This document shows, piece by piece, positions 14,924-25,200 of a stretch of 64,000 nucleotides of DNA. A program made the position numbers and the translations under genes. The stretch covers positions 47,092-111,091 of the forward strand of contig CAYTZM010000005.1 in NCBI GenBank assembly GCA_964442655.1, given 5' to 3'. The notes under the pieces were generated by a model. That model was given only the letters and a program-made list of their open reading frames with translations, did not search any database and had not been told where the DNA came from. The stretch comes from GCA-002727615 sp964442655 (lineage in GTDB: Bacteria > Pseudomonadota > Alphaproteobacteria > TMED109). Positions within the stretch are counted from its first letter, which is position 1; every line of letters starts with the position of its first letter.

Positions 14924-16999
14924 TTAAGCCATTTTTTTCTTTACTTCTTCAGCAATCATTTCTGGACATTGTTCATATTTCTCAAAAAACATAGAATAAT
15001 TTGCTCTTCCTTGTGTCAAAGAACGCAGATTATTTACATATCCAAACATAGTAGCTAAAGGAACCATAGCCTTAACTAATTTAGCAACACCTTGAGGTTC
15101 CATTTCTTGTACTTGCCCTCTTCTACTATTTAAATCTCCTATAACATCTCCAACTGACTCTTCCGGAGTAATTACCTCAACTCTCATAATAGGCTCTAAT
15201 AATTTAGGTCCTGCTTTTCCTAAAGCTTCTCTAAAAGCTGCTCTTCCAGCTAATTCAAATGCCATAACACTAGAATCTACATCATGGAAGGCCCCATCAT
15301 ATAATACTACATGAACATCTGTAACTGGAAAACCTGCAACTACTCCAAATGTCATAGCAGCTTCTATTCCTTTTTCTACTCCTGGTATATACTCTTTAGG
15401 TATATTTCCCCCCACAACTGTGTTTTCAAATTGTAAACCACATCCTGGTTCGCCAGGTTTAACAGTCATTTTAACCCTTGCAAATTGTCCAGCACCTCCG
15501 CTTTGTTTTTTATGAGTATAATCAACATCTGCTTCTCTAGTAATAGTTTCTCTATAGGCCACCTGAGGAGCTCCAACATTAGCTTCAACTTTAAATTCTC
15601 TTTTCATTCTATCAACTAAAATATCTAAATGTAACTCACCCATTCCTTTTATAATAGTCTGACCACTATCATGGTCTGATGTTACTCTAAAAGAAGGATC
15701 TTCTGCAGCTAAACGACCTAAAGCCACTCCCATTTTTTCTTGGTCTGCTTTCGTTTTAGGTTCTACTGCAACTTCTATAACAGGGTCAGGAAACTCCATC
15801 CTTTCCAAAATAATAGGTTTTGAAGATTCACATAATGTATCACCAGTAGTAACATTTTTTAAACCAGCAACAGCAATTATATCTCCTGAACGTGCTTCTT
15901 TAACATCTTCTCTGTGATTTGCATGCATGAGAAGCATTCGACCTACTCTTTCTTTATTATCTTTAACAGTGTTCAAAACCGATGTTCCTGCTTCAACAAC
16001 TCCAGAATATACTCTACAAAATGTTAAGGTACCAACAAATGGATCATTCATTATTTTAAATGCTAATGCAGAAAAAGGGTCTTCATCATTTAGTTTTCTA
16101 CTCATTTCTGAGTTATTAGCAGGATTTATTCCTTTTACTGGAGGGATATCAGACGGAGATGGCAAATAATCTATAACTGCATCCAACATGGGTTGAACGC
16201 CTTTATTTTTAAAGGCAGAACCACATAATACAGGAACAAAAGAACTAGCTAATGTCCCTTTCCTTATACACAATTTTAAAACATCAATACTAGGTTCATT
16301 TCCATCTAAATAAGATTCCATAGCTGCATCATCTTGCTCCACTGCTGTTTCTATTAACTGTTCTCTCCACTTTTTAGCATCTTCTAATAAATTTTCATTA
16401 ATCTCTTCAGAAATAAACTCCGCACCTAAACTTTCATCTTTCCAGCGAAGTTGTTTCATTTCTAATAAATCAATTACACCTAAAAAATCAGACTCTACTC
16501 CTAATGGTAATTGTGTAACTAAAGGAGTTGCTCCTAATCTACTCTTAATCATATCAACACATCTAAAAAAATCAGCTCCTGTTCTATCCATTTTATTTAC
16601 AAAACACATTCTAGGAACATTATATTTATCTGCTTGTCTCCAAACAGTTTCAGATTGAGGTTCAACACCAGCAACTGAATCAAAAACACATACTGCCCCG
16701 TCTAAAACTCTTAAAGACCTCTCCACTTCGATTGTAAAATCTACATGTCCTGGAGTATCAATTATATTTATTCTATAATCTTTCCAAAAAGCTGTTGTTG
16801 CAGCAGAGGTAATTGTTATTCCTCGTTCTTGCTCTTGCTCCATCCAATCCATAGTAGCAGCACCATCATGTACTTCACCAATTTTATGAGATTTACCAGT
16901 GTAATATAACACTCTTTCAGTAGTAGTAGTTTTTCCAGCATCAATATGAGCCATAATACCTATATTTCTATATTTTTCTATTGATGTAGATCTAGTCAT
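14924..16999 (-). CDS. fusA: Translation elongation factor G
   Basis: The GTPase that drives translocation and, with RRF, ribosome recycling. Motifs include G1 AHIDAGKTTTTE, switch II DTPGHVDFTIEVERS and NKMDRTG, followed by domains II-V with GMGELHLDIL and the late YVNNLRSLTQGRANYSM. The ATG at 16999 is chosen because AAGGA lies upstream and MTRSTSIEKYRNIGIMAHID fits the family. A longer form from 17035 would overlap rpsG. The protein has 691 residues. It lies between rpsG and rpsJ. Confidence 0.98.
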   Translation of the reverse strand: MTRSTSIEKYRNIGIMAHIDAGKTTTTERVLYYTGKSHKIGEVHDGAATMDWMEQEQERGITITSAATTAFWKDYRINIIDTPGHVDFTIEVERSLRVLDGAVCVFDSVAGVEPQSETVWRQADKYNVPRMCFVNKMDRTGADFFRCVDMIKSRLGATPLVTQLPLGVESDFLGVIDLLEMKQLRWKDESLGAEFISEEINENLLEDAKKWREQLIETAVEQDDAAMESYLDGNEPSIDVLKLCIRKGTLASSFVPVLCGSAFKNKGVQPMLDAVIDYLPSPSDIPPVKGINPANNSEMSRKLNDEDPFSALAFKIMNDPFVGTLTFCRVYSGVVEAGTSVLNTVKDNKERVGRMLLMHANHREDVKEARSGDIIAVAGLKNVTTGDTLCESSKPIILERMEFPDPVIEVAVEPKTKADQEKMGVALGRLAAEDPSFRVTSDHDSGQTIIKGMGELHLDILVDRMKREFKVEANVGAPQVAYRETITREADVDYTHKKQSGGAGQFARVKMTVKPGEPGCGLQFENTVVGGNIPKEYIPGVEKGIEAAMTFGVVAGFPVTDVHVVLYDGAFHDVDSSVMAFELAGRAAFREALGKAGPKLLEPIMRVEVITPEESVGDVIGDLNSRRGQVQEMEPQGVAKLVKAMVPLATMFGYVNNLRSLTQGRANYSMFFEKYEQCPEMIAEEVKKKMA

Positions 17000-17015
17000 A
17001 AATAAATTCCTTAAT

Positions 17016-17486
17016 TTACCATCTATAATGTGCAAAAGCTCTATTTGCTTCCGCCATCTTTAAAGTATCTTCTCTCTTTTTTACTGCTACACCCCTATTT
17101 TGAGATGCATCTAGAAATTCATTTGCAAGTCTTTCTAGCATAGTTGCTTCTGATCTTCCTCTAGCAGCACTTATAATCCATCTTATTGCTAATGCTTGTC
17201 TTCTTTCAGGTCTAACTTCCGTTGGAACTTGATAAGTGGCTCCTCCTACTCTTCTTGACCTTGTTTCTATCTGAGGTTTTACATTATCCAAAGCTTCTTT
17301 AAATACAGTAATAGCTTCTTTACCACTTTTTTCACCAACTTTGTCTAAAGCCCCATATAACAATCTTTCAGAAATAGCTTTTTTACCGTGTATCATTAAA
17401 CTATTTGCAAATTTACTAACAACAATATCATTATATTTTGAATCTGGGATAAGTTCTCTTTTTTCTGCTTTACGACGTCTAGACAT
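17016..17486 (-). CDS. rpsG: 30S ribosomal protein S7
   Basis: S7 nucleates the head of the small subunit and contacts E-site tRNA. MSRRRKAEKRELIPDSKY, GGATYQVPTEVRPERRQALA (in part) and the C-terminal EANRAFAHYRW are all present. The 156-residue length is typical. It lies 9 bases after rpsL. Confidence 0.98.
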   Translation of the reverse strand: MSRRRKAEKRELIPDSKYNDIVVSKFANSLMIHGKKAISERLLYGALDKVGEKSGKEAITVFKEALDNVKPQIETRSRRVGGATYQVPTEVRPERRQALAIRWIISAARGRSEATMLERLANEFLDASQNRGVAVKKREDTLKMAEANRAFAHYRW

Positions 17487-17495
17487 AACCCACCT

Positions 17496-17867
17496 CTATT
17501 TTGGTCTCTTAGAACCATATTTAGATCTGCGTTGACGTCTATCTGAAACACCTTGCGTATCCAAAGTTCCTCTAATAATATGATATCTTACACCAGGTAA
17601 ATCTTTAACTCTTCCGCCCCTGATCATTACAACAGAATGTTCTTGTAAGTTATGACCTTCACCAGGAATGTAGCTTGTTACTTCAAAACCATTGGTCAGT
17701 CTAATACGAGCTACCTTTCTTAAAGCTGAATTAGGTTTTTTAGGAGTAGTAGTATATACCCTTGTACATACACCTCTCTTTTGAGGGCAGGCCTCCAAAG
17801 CAGGTACTTTATTTCTCTTAACAGGTACCTTTCGCCCTGATCTTACAAGTTGATTTATAGTCGGCAT
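17496..17867 (-). CDS. rpsL: 30S ribosomal protein S12
   Basis: S12 sits in the decoding centre and is the streptomycin resistance locus. MPTINQLVRSGRK opens the 123-residue protein. The conserved loops KKPNSALRKVA (Lys42 region) and PGVRYHIIRGTLD, preceded by GRVKDL (Lys87 region), appear to be wild type. It is the first gene after a strong predicted promoter at 17933-17964 and heads the str operon. Confidence 0.98.
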   Translation of the reverse strand: MPTINQLVRSGRKVPVKRNKVPALEACPQKRGVCTRVYTTTPKKPNSALRKVARIRLTNGFEVTSYIPGEGHNLQEHSVVMIRGGRVKDLPGVRYHIIRGTLDTQGVSDRRQRRSKYGSKRPK

Positions 17868-17932
17868 CTACTGTTTCCCAATTAAAAATTTGTTGGTATT
17901 TATTAAATAAAAATTTAAATAAATACGAAGGG

Positions 17933-17964
17933 CGCATACTATGTGCGAAGAGCCCTGTCGTCAA
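17933..17964 (-). promoter_or_regulatory. Predicted sigma-70 promoter of the rpsL-rpsG-fusA operon, with an inverted repeat over the -10 box
   Basis: On the minus strand, TTGACG (17959-17964) and TAGTAT (17936-17941) are separated by exactly 17 bases. The -10 box lies inside an imperfect 15-base palindrome, CGCA-(7)-TGCG (17933-17947), and is followed by GCGCCC, a GC-rich discriminator. It lies in the 175-base gap between rpoC (upstream in transcription is rpsL's own leader) and the rpsL start, about 65 bases before the ATG. The architecture parallels the promoter at 3201-3232. Confidence 0.75.
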
Positions 17965-18042
17965 GCAAATATATTAGATTTTTTGCCAAAAATATAGAAT
18001 TATTTTAATTGATATTAATGTTTTATATTAATTAAAAATTAA

Positions 18043-21000
18043 CTATTCACTTTTTGCTTCTATTTCAATATCTTCTTCAGTGATTTCTTTCTTATTTTGA
18101 GCAATAATTTCTTGATCACGAATATATGCAACAGACTTATAGGCAGCTAATGACTTACCTGTACCTGCTGGTATCAATCGTCCCACAATAACATTTTCTT
18201 TTAGCCCTGCTAATTTATCTACCCTTGCTCCCACAGCCGCTTCAGTAAGAACCCGAGTAGTTTCTTGAAATGAAGCCGCAGAAATAAAAGAAGAAGTAGA
18301 TAAACTTGCTTTAGTAATACCTTGAAGAACTGGTTTTCCTTTAGCTTTAGATAATTTTTTAGATAAAGAATTATTTACTTCCTCAAACTCTCTTTTTTGT
18401 ATTTGTTCCCCTATTAAAAATGTTGTGTCTCCAGGTTCAGTAATTTCAAGTTTTTGCATCATCTGTCTAGTAATTACTTCTATATGTTTGTCATTGATCT
18501 TAACCCCTTGAAGTCTATAAACCTCTTGCACTTCATTAACTAAATAATCAGCTAATGCTTCAACTCCTAAAGCTGTTAATATATCATGAGGAACACGACT
18601 TCCATCAGTTAAAGTTTCTCCTTTTCTAACCTCATCACCTTCTTGAACTGTAATATGTCTTCCTTTAGGAATTAAATATTCTATGATAATTTTTTTGTCA
18701 TCTACAATTTCTAGACGTCTTTTTCCCTTATAATCCTTACCAAATTGAATTATTCCATCAGACTCAGCAATAAAAGCATGCTCTTTAGGCCTTCTTGCTT
18801 CAAATAATTCTGCTACCCTAGGTAAACCTCCAGTAATATCTCTAAGTCTATACTCTAAAGGTATTCTTGCTATTAAATCTCCTGCATTCACTTGAGCTCC
18901 ATCATCAACACTTAAAATTGCATCTACTGGTAATTCATAAGAAGCATTTGCACCAGATTCCAACTTCAAAATTTTTCCTGATTTATTATATATTTCTATT
19001 CTAGGAGAAAAATCTTTTTTAATATTAGATTTATTAAATTGCGAATTTGCTCTCCAATCTACAACTCTTTTCGAAGAAATACCTGTCTCTTCATTCATTT
19101 CTTCATGAACAGAAACTCTATCTAATAAGTCAGCATATTTAATTATACCTGTTTTTTCTGAAATTATAGGTCTCGTATAAGGATCCCATTCCGCAATTTT
19201 ATCCCCTTTTACTATTTTATCACCATTTTTAAACAATAATCTCGAACCTTTAGGGATCCTATTACGAGACCTTTCACGTTTATTAGAATCCAAAACAATA
19301 ATTTCTGCGTCTCTACTCATAACTATATTAAAATTATTTGAATCCTTAATAATATTTCCTTTAACCAACTTTAAAACACCATCTATTGCGCTTTCAATAC
19401 TTGATTGCTCCGTCTGTTGAGCTGCCCCTCCTATGTGAAAAGTCCGCATAGTTAATTGAGTTCCTGGTTCACCAATAGATTGAGCTGCTATAACTCCAAC
19501 TGCTTCTCCCATATTAACTATAGTTCCTCGAGCCAAATCTCTTCCATAACATCTTGCACATACACCACCATCTGTTTTACAAGTCAAGACAGATCTGACC
19601 TTAACTGAATCTATATCAGAAATCTCAATAAGATTGACATCAGACTCACTTATCAAATGTCCTTTCTTTAATATTATTTTATCATCAACAGGGTTAATTA
19701 CATTATCCGCTAAAACTCTACCAAGAATTTGCTCTCCTATTGACTCAACGATATCTGAACCTTCAATTATTGTCTTCTTCACAATTCCTTCTACAGAACC
19801 ACAATCTTCCTCAACAATAATAACATCTTGAGCAACATCTACTAACCTTCTAGTTAAATAACCTGAATTGGCTGTTTTAAGAGCAGTATCAGCTAAACCT
19901 TTTCTAGCACCATGAGTAGAATTAAAATATTCTAAAACTGATAAGCCTTCTTTAAAGTTAGAAATAATGGGAGTTTCAATTATCTCTCCAGAAGGCTTAG
20001 CCATTAACCCTCTCATAGCTGCAAGCTGCTTCATTTGTGCTGTTGAACCTCTAGCTCCAGAATCTGACATCATAAAAACAGAGTTCATATCTCTTCCTGA
20101 ACCCTTTTCCATATCACCCATCATAGCATCTGTAACTTGATCTGTGCATTGAGACCAAGCATCTACAACTTTATTATACTTTTCTTGTTGTGTTAATAGA
20201 CCATCGCTATACTGTTTTTCATATTCTTTTACTAAACTTTCTGTATTATCCACAAAATTTCTTTTCGCTTTCGGTATAATCATATCATCTTTGCCGAAAG
20301 AAATTCCAGCTTTACATGCTTCACTAAAACCTATTTTCATTAATCTATCTGAGAAAATAACAGTTTCCTTCTGTCCACAATATCTATAAACCATATCAAT
20401 AAGATTGCTCACTTCTTTTTTCTTAAGAACCTTATTTATCAGTCCAAAATTAATCTTATTGTTTTGAGGCAGAATCTCAGAAATAATCATTCTTCCCGCA
20501 GTTGTTTCAACTATCTCTGTATAATTATTTTCTTCTTCATCTATTCTATCAATACGTGCTTTAATTTTAGCGTGCAGAGTTAATTTTCCAGAATTTAAAG
20601 CATGTTTTATTTCTGAAACATTTCCAAATATTAAACCCTCTCCTATTTCTCCTTCATTCATTAACGACATATAATACAAACCTAAAACTATATCTTGAGT
20701 AGGAACAATAATAGGTTTGCCATTTGCAGGGCTCAAAATATTGTTTGTAGACATCATAAGAACTCTTGCTTCTAATTGAGCTTCCAAAGATAATGGAACA
20801 TGCACCGCCATCTGATCACCATCAAAATCAGCATTAAAAGCTGTACAAACTAAAGGATGTAATTGAATAGCTTTACCTTCTACTAATACTGGCTCAAATG
20901 CTTGAATACCTAGTCTATGTAAAGTAGGAGCTCTATTTAACAATACAGGATGTTCTCTTATTACTTGCTCTAAAATATCCCATACTTCTGGTTGTTCTTT

Positions 21001-22206
21001 TTCAACCATTTTTTTGGCTGCTTTTATTGAGGTTGCTAATGCATATAATTCTAATTTTGCATAAATAAATGGCTTAAATAATTCTAATGCCATCTTCTTA
21101 GGAATTCCACACTCATGTAATTTTAACTCTGGTCCAACTACTATCACAGATCTTCCAGAATAATCACACCTTTTACCAAGTAAATTTTGCCTAAAACGTC
21201 CTTGCTTTCCTTTCAACATATCAGCAAGAGATTTTAATGGTCTTTTATTAGTTCCAGTAATTGGTCTAGATCTTCTTGAGTTGTCAAATAATGCGTCAAC
21301 AGACTCCTGGAGCATCCGTTTTTCATTCCTAATTATTATGTCAGGAGCCCTTAAATCTAATAAACGCTTCAATCTATTGTTACGATTTATAACCCTTCTG
21401 TATAAATCATTAAGATCACTCGTAGCAAATCGACCTCCATCAAGAGGCACTAAAGGTCTTAATTCAGGAGGTAAAATTGGAATTACATCCAAAATCATCC
21501 ACTCAGGTAAATTTCCTGAACTTATAAAGGCCTCTACTAATTTAAGCCTCTTTACATATTTTTTTCTTTTGATTTCTGATTTAGTAGTCTTTAATTCTTC
21601 TCTCATACTATCTCTTTCTTCTGCTAAATTAATTGAAGAAAGCATCTCTTTAATTGCTTCAGCTCCTATTGAAGCCATAAATTCAGAACCATATTCATCA
21701 TATGCATCTTGGTATTCAGATTCTGATAATAATTGATTAATTTTTAAATTTGTGGTTCCAGGCTCCATAACAACAAAATTTTCAAAATATAATATTTTTT
21801 CCACATCTTTCATCGGTAAATCTAAAAGCAAACTTATTCTTGAAGGTAATGATTTTAAAAACCATATATGAGCTACCGGAGCAGCTAAAGTAATATGCCC
21901 CATTCTATCTCTTCTTACTTTAGACTGAATAACCTCAACACCACATTTTTCACATACTACTCCTCTATGCTTCATTCTCTTATATTTACCACATAAACAT
22001 TCATAATCTTTTACAGGGCCAAAAATTTTTGCACAAAAAAGTCCATCTCTTTCTGGCTTAAAAGTTCTATAATTTATTGTTTCAGGTTTTTTAACTTCTC
22101 CAAAAGACCAAGATCTAATAACATCAGGACTAGCAATAGAAATTTTAATTTCATCAAAATTACTATTTATTGTAACAGGATCAAAAACTTTAAGCATTTT
22201 TGTCAT
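18043..22206 (-). CDS. rpoC: DNA-directed RNA polymerase beta-prime subunit
   Basis: The catalytic large subunit with the clamp, bridge helix and trigger loop. The first zinc site has Cys 70, 72, 85 and 88. The metal-binding catalytic motif NADFDGD begins at residue 458. The second zinc site is formed around CKTDGGVCARCYG, and the trigger-loop region reads GEPGTQLTMRTFHIGGAA. The ATG at 22206 is preferred over a GTG four codons upstream because a GTGAG purine-rich site precedes it and MTKMLKVFDP looks like a normal start. At 1387 residues it is typical of alphaproteobacteria. It lies 21 bases after rpoB. Confidence 0.98.
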   Translation of the reverse strand: MTKMLKVFDPVTINSNFDEIKISIASPDVIRSWSFGEVKKPETINYRTFKPERDGLFCAKIFGPVKDYECLCGKYKRMKHRGVVCEKCGVEVIQSKVRRDRMGHITLAAPVAHIWFLKSLPSRISLLLDLPMKDVEKILYFENFVVMEPGTTNLKINQLLSESEYQDAYDEYGSEFMASIGAEAIKEMLSSINLAEERDSMREELKTTKSEIKRKKYVKRLKLVEAFISSGNLPEWMILDVIPILPPELRPLVPLDGGRFATSDLNDLYRRVINRNNRLKRLLDLRAPDIIIRNEKRMLQESVDALFDNSRRSRPITGTNKRPLKSLADMLKGKQGRFRQNLLGKRCDYSGRSVIVVGPELKLHECGIPKKMALELFKPFIYAKLELYALATSIKAAKKMVEKEQPEVWDILEQVIREHPVLLNRAPTLHRLGIQAFEPVLVEGKAIQLHPLVCTAFNADFDGDQMAVHVPLSLEAQLEARVLMMSTNNILSPANGKPIIVPTQDIVLGLYYMSLMNEGEIGEGLIFGNVSEIKHALNSGKLTLHAKIKARIDRIDEEENNYTEIVETTAGRMIISEILPQNNKINFGLINKVLKKKEVSNLIDMVYRYCGQKETVIFSDRLMKIGFSEACKAGISFGKDDMIIPKAKRNFVDNTESLVKEYEKQYSDGLLTQQEKYNKVVDAWSQCTDQVTDAMMGDMEKGSGRDMNSVFMMSDSGARGSTAQMKQLAAMRGLMAKPSGEIIETPIISNFKEGLSVLEYFNSTHGARKGLADTALKTANSGYLTRRLVDVAQDVIIVEEDCGSVEGIVKKTIIEGSDIVESIGEQILGRVLADNVINPVDDKIILKKGHLISESDVNLIEISDIDSVKVRSVLTCKTDGGVCARCYGRDLARGTIVNMGEAVGVIAAQSIGEPGTQLTMRTFHIGGAAQQTEQSSIESAIDGVLKLVKGNIIKDSNNFNIVMSRDAEIIVLDSNKRERSRNRIPKGSRLLFKNGDKIVKGDKIAEWDPYTRPIISEKTGIIKYADLLDRVSVHEEMNEETGISSKRVVDWRANSQFNKSNIKKDFSPRIEIYNKSGKILKLESGANASYELPVDAILSVDDGAQVNAGDLIARIPLEYRLRDITGGLPRVAELFEARRPKEHAFIAESDGIIQFGKDYKGKRRLEIVDDKKIIIEYLIPKGRHITVQEGDEVRKGETLTDGSRVPHDILTALGVEALADYLVNEVQEVYRLQGVKINDKHIEVITRQMMQKLEITEPGDTTFLIGEQIQKREFEEVNNSLSKKLSKAKGKPVLQGITKASLSTSSFISAASFQETTRVLTEAAVGARVDKLAGLKENVIVGRLIPAGTGKSLAAYKSVAYIRDQEIIAQNKKEITEEDIEIEAKSE

Positions 22207-22227
22207 TTTATTTCTCACTTTTAATAA

Positions 22228-25200
22228 TTATGTTTGTTCTCTATTATTAAGCCCTACGTTTAAACATAACGCCTGTAACTCTTTAGTTAAAACATTAAAA
22301 GATTCAGGAACCCCTGACTCAAAACTATCCTCACCTCTAATAATTGCTTCATATACTTTTGTTCTTCCAGATACATCATCTGATTTAACTGTAAGCATTT
22401 CTTGCAAAGTATAAGAAGCTCCATAAGCCTGAAGAGCCCAAACTTCCATTTCACCAAATCTCTGTCCTCCAAACTGAGCTTTCCCTCCTAAAGGCTGTTG
22501 GGTAACAAGACTATATGGACCAATAGATCTGGCATGAATTTTGTCATCAACTAAATGGTGTAATTTCAACATATAAACATAACCAACTGTTATTTGACGT
22601 GTAAACGGTTCCCCAGTTCTACCATCTATGAGTTTTACTTGACCAGATACATCTTTATTAGAATCTTCTAAATGCTTTTTAATATCATTCTCATTTGCCC
22701 CGTCAAAAACTGGTGTAGCCATTGGAACGCCGTTCTTCAAATTATTTGCTAACTCTATAACCTCATCATTTTTTAAAATTTTTTCAGCTTTATTCCATAA
22801 TTTATTGCCATATATTGCTTTTAATTTAGATTTTAACTTAGAAATCCTTTCTTCCTTTTGATATTTATTAACAATTTCAGAAATCTGTTTTCCTAAACCT
22901 GCTGAAGCCCAACCTAAATGAGTCTCTAATATTTGCCCTACATTCATTCTTGATGGTACACCTAAAGGGTTTAAAACTATATCAACGGGGGTACCATCTT
23001 CTAAATAGGGCATATCTTCAACTAATGATATTTTTGAAATGACACCTTTATTACCATGCCTTCCTGCCATTTTATCTCCTGGCTGAAGTTTTCTTTTTAC
23101 TGCAACAAAGACTTTAACCATTTTTAAAACACCAGGAAGTAATTCATCTCCATCTTGAATTTTTTCTACTTTTTCTTCAAACTTAACTTGTAACCTCTTA
23201 ATTTCTTTATCAAACTCATTTTTTAATACCTCAATTTCACTCATAATTTTTTTATCAGAAACTACAAATTGCCAAGATTGTCCTAAAGTATAAGTATTAA
23301 TTATTTCTTCTGTTATTTTAATATTTTTGTTTACTCCCTTAGGACCATCAATAGCTTTTTTATTTAGAAGAAGTCCTCTTAAACGATCAAAAACATTATT
23401 CTCAATTATTCTTAATTCATCATCTCTATCTTCAGCAAACCTAGCTATCCCTTCCCTTTCAATTTCAAGAGCTCTTTCATCTTTATCAACACCTCTACGA
23501 GAAAAAACTCTAACTTCAACAACTGTTCCAGATACACCCGGCGGCACTCTAAGTGAAGAATCTCTTACATCAGCTGCTTTTTCTCCAAATATAGCTCTTA
23601 AAAGCTTTTCTTCCGGAGTAGTAGGTGTTTCTCCTTTTGGAGTAACTTTCCCTACTAAAATATCATTAGAACCTACTTCTGCCCCTATATAAACAATACC
23701 TGCTTCATCTAAATTTTTAAGAGCTTCTTCTCCTACATTAGGAATATCTCTACTAATTTCTTCAGGACCTAATTTAGTATCTCTAGCCATAATATCAAAC
23801 TCTTCAATATGAATAGAAGTAAATACATCTTCATGAACAACTTTTTGAGAAATTAAAATTGAATCTTCATAATTATATCCATTATAAGGCATAAATGCTA
23901 CAAGCACATTTCTTCCTAATGCAAGCTCTCCTAAATCTGTAGAAGGGCCATCAGCAATAATATCTCCAGCATTTACAATATCTCCTACTTTAACTAATGG
24001 TCTTTGATTAATAGCAGTATTTTGATTAGATCTTTGAAACTTCAATAAGTTATAAATATCTACCCCAATTGTTCTTTCAGGATTATCCGGATCTATCACA
24101 CTAATGACAATTCTACTTGCATCAACTTGATCAATATAACCAGATCTTTTAGCAGCTATAGCAGAGCCGGAATCTGCAGCAACTTTTGCTTCCATTCCCG
24201 TACCTATTAAAGGAGCTTGAGCACTTATAAGCGGTACAGCTTGTCTTTGCATATTAGAACCCATTAAAGCTCTATTAGCATCATCATTTTCTAAAAACGG
24301 AATCAAAGCTGCAGCAACTGAAACTAATTGCTTTGGTGACACATCTATATAATCTATATACTTTGGATTAACTAAAACAAAATCACCATCTTTTCTACAA
24401 CTTACTAAATCACTAGCAAACTTTCCATTTGCTTCTAATGAAGCATTTGCTTGAGCAATAACGTATTTAGCCTCTTCCATAGCCGACAAATATTTTACCT
24501 CTGAAGTAACTTTTTCATTTTTAACAACTCTATATGGGCTTTCTATAAAACCGTATTTATTAATTTTAGCATGAGTTGCTAGACTATTTATTAAACCAAT
24601 ATTAGGCCCTTCTGGAGTTTCAATAGGGCATATTCTTCCATAATGAGTAGGGTGTACATCCCTCACTTCAAAACCTGCTCTTTCTCTCGTAAGTCCACCT
24701 GGTCCTAGCGCTGAAACTCTTCTCTTATGCGTAATCTCACTTAATGGATTAGTTTGATCCATAAATTGACTTAATTGAGAAGATCCAAAAAATTCCCTAA
24801 TTGAGGCTTGAGCAGGTTTAGAATTTATAAGGTCTTGTGGCATTACAGTGTCAATTTCCGTAGAAGACATTTTTTCTCTTATAGACCTTTCCATTCTAGA
24901 TAAACCAACTCTATATTGGTTTTCTAATAATTCCCCTACTGACCTAACCCTTCTATTTCCAAGATGATCAATATCATCCACTTCTCCAATTCCATCTCGC
25001 AAACCAACTAAAACTTTAAGCACTCCAATTATATCAGGAATTCTAATTTCAGTTATAGAATCATCTGAAATATTATCTAATCGTGTATTAAGTTTCACTC
25101 TTCCAACTGCTGATAGATCATATCTCTCTGATCTAATTTGAATTATATTATCATTTTTAATCCAAAAGGTTGATGGCAAACCATCTCTCACTTCAGATGA

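Noticed and set aside
21281..21736. Long plus-strand open frame opposite rpoC, along with other frames over 100 codons opposite secY, rpoB and rplE.
   Set aside because: All are antisense to well-conserved genes, lack ribosome binding sites, and show Ser/Phe/Leu-rich sequence typical of reverse-strand shadows.
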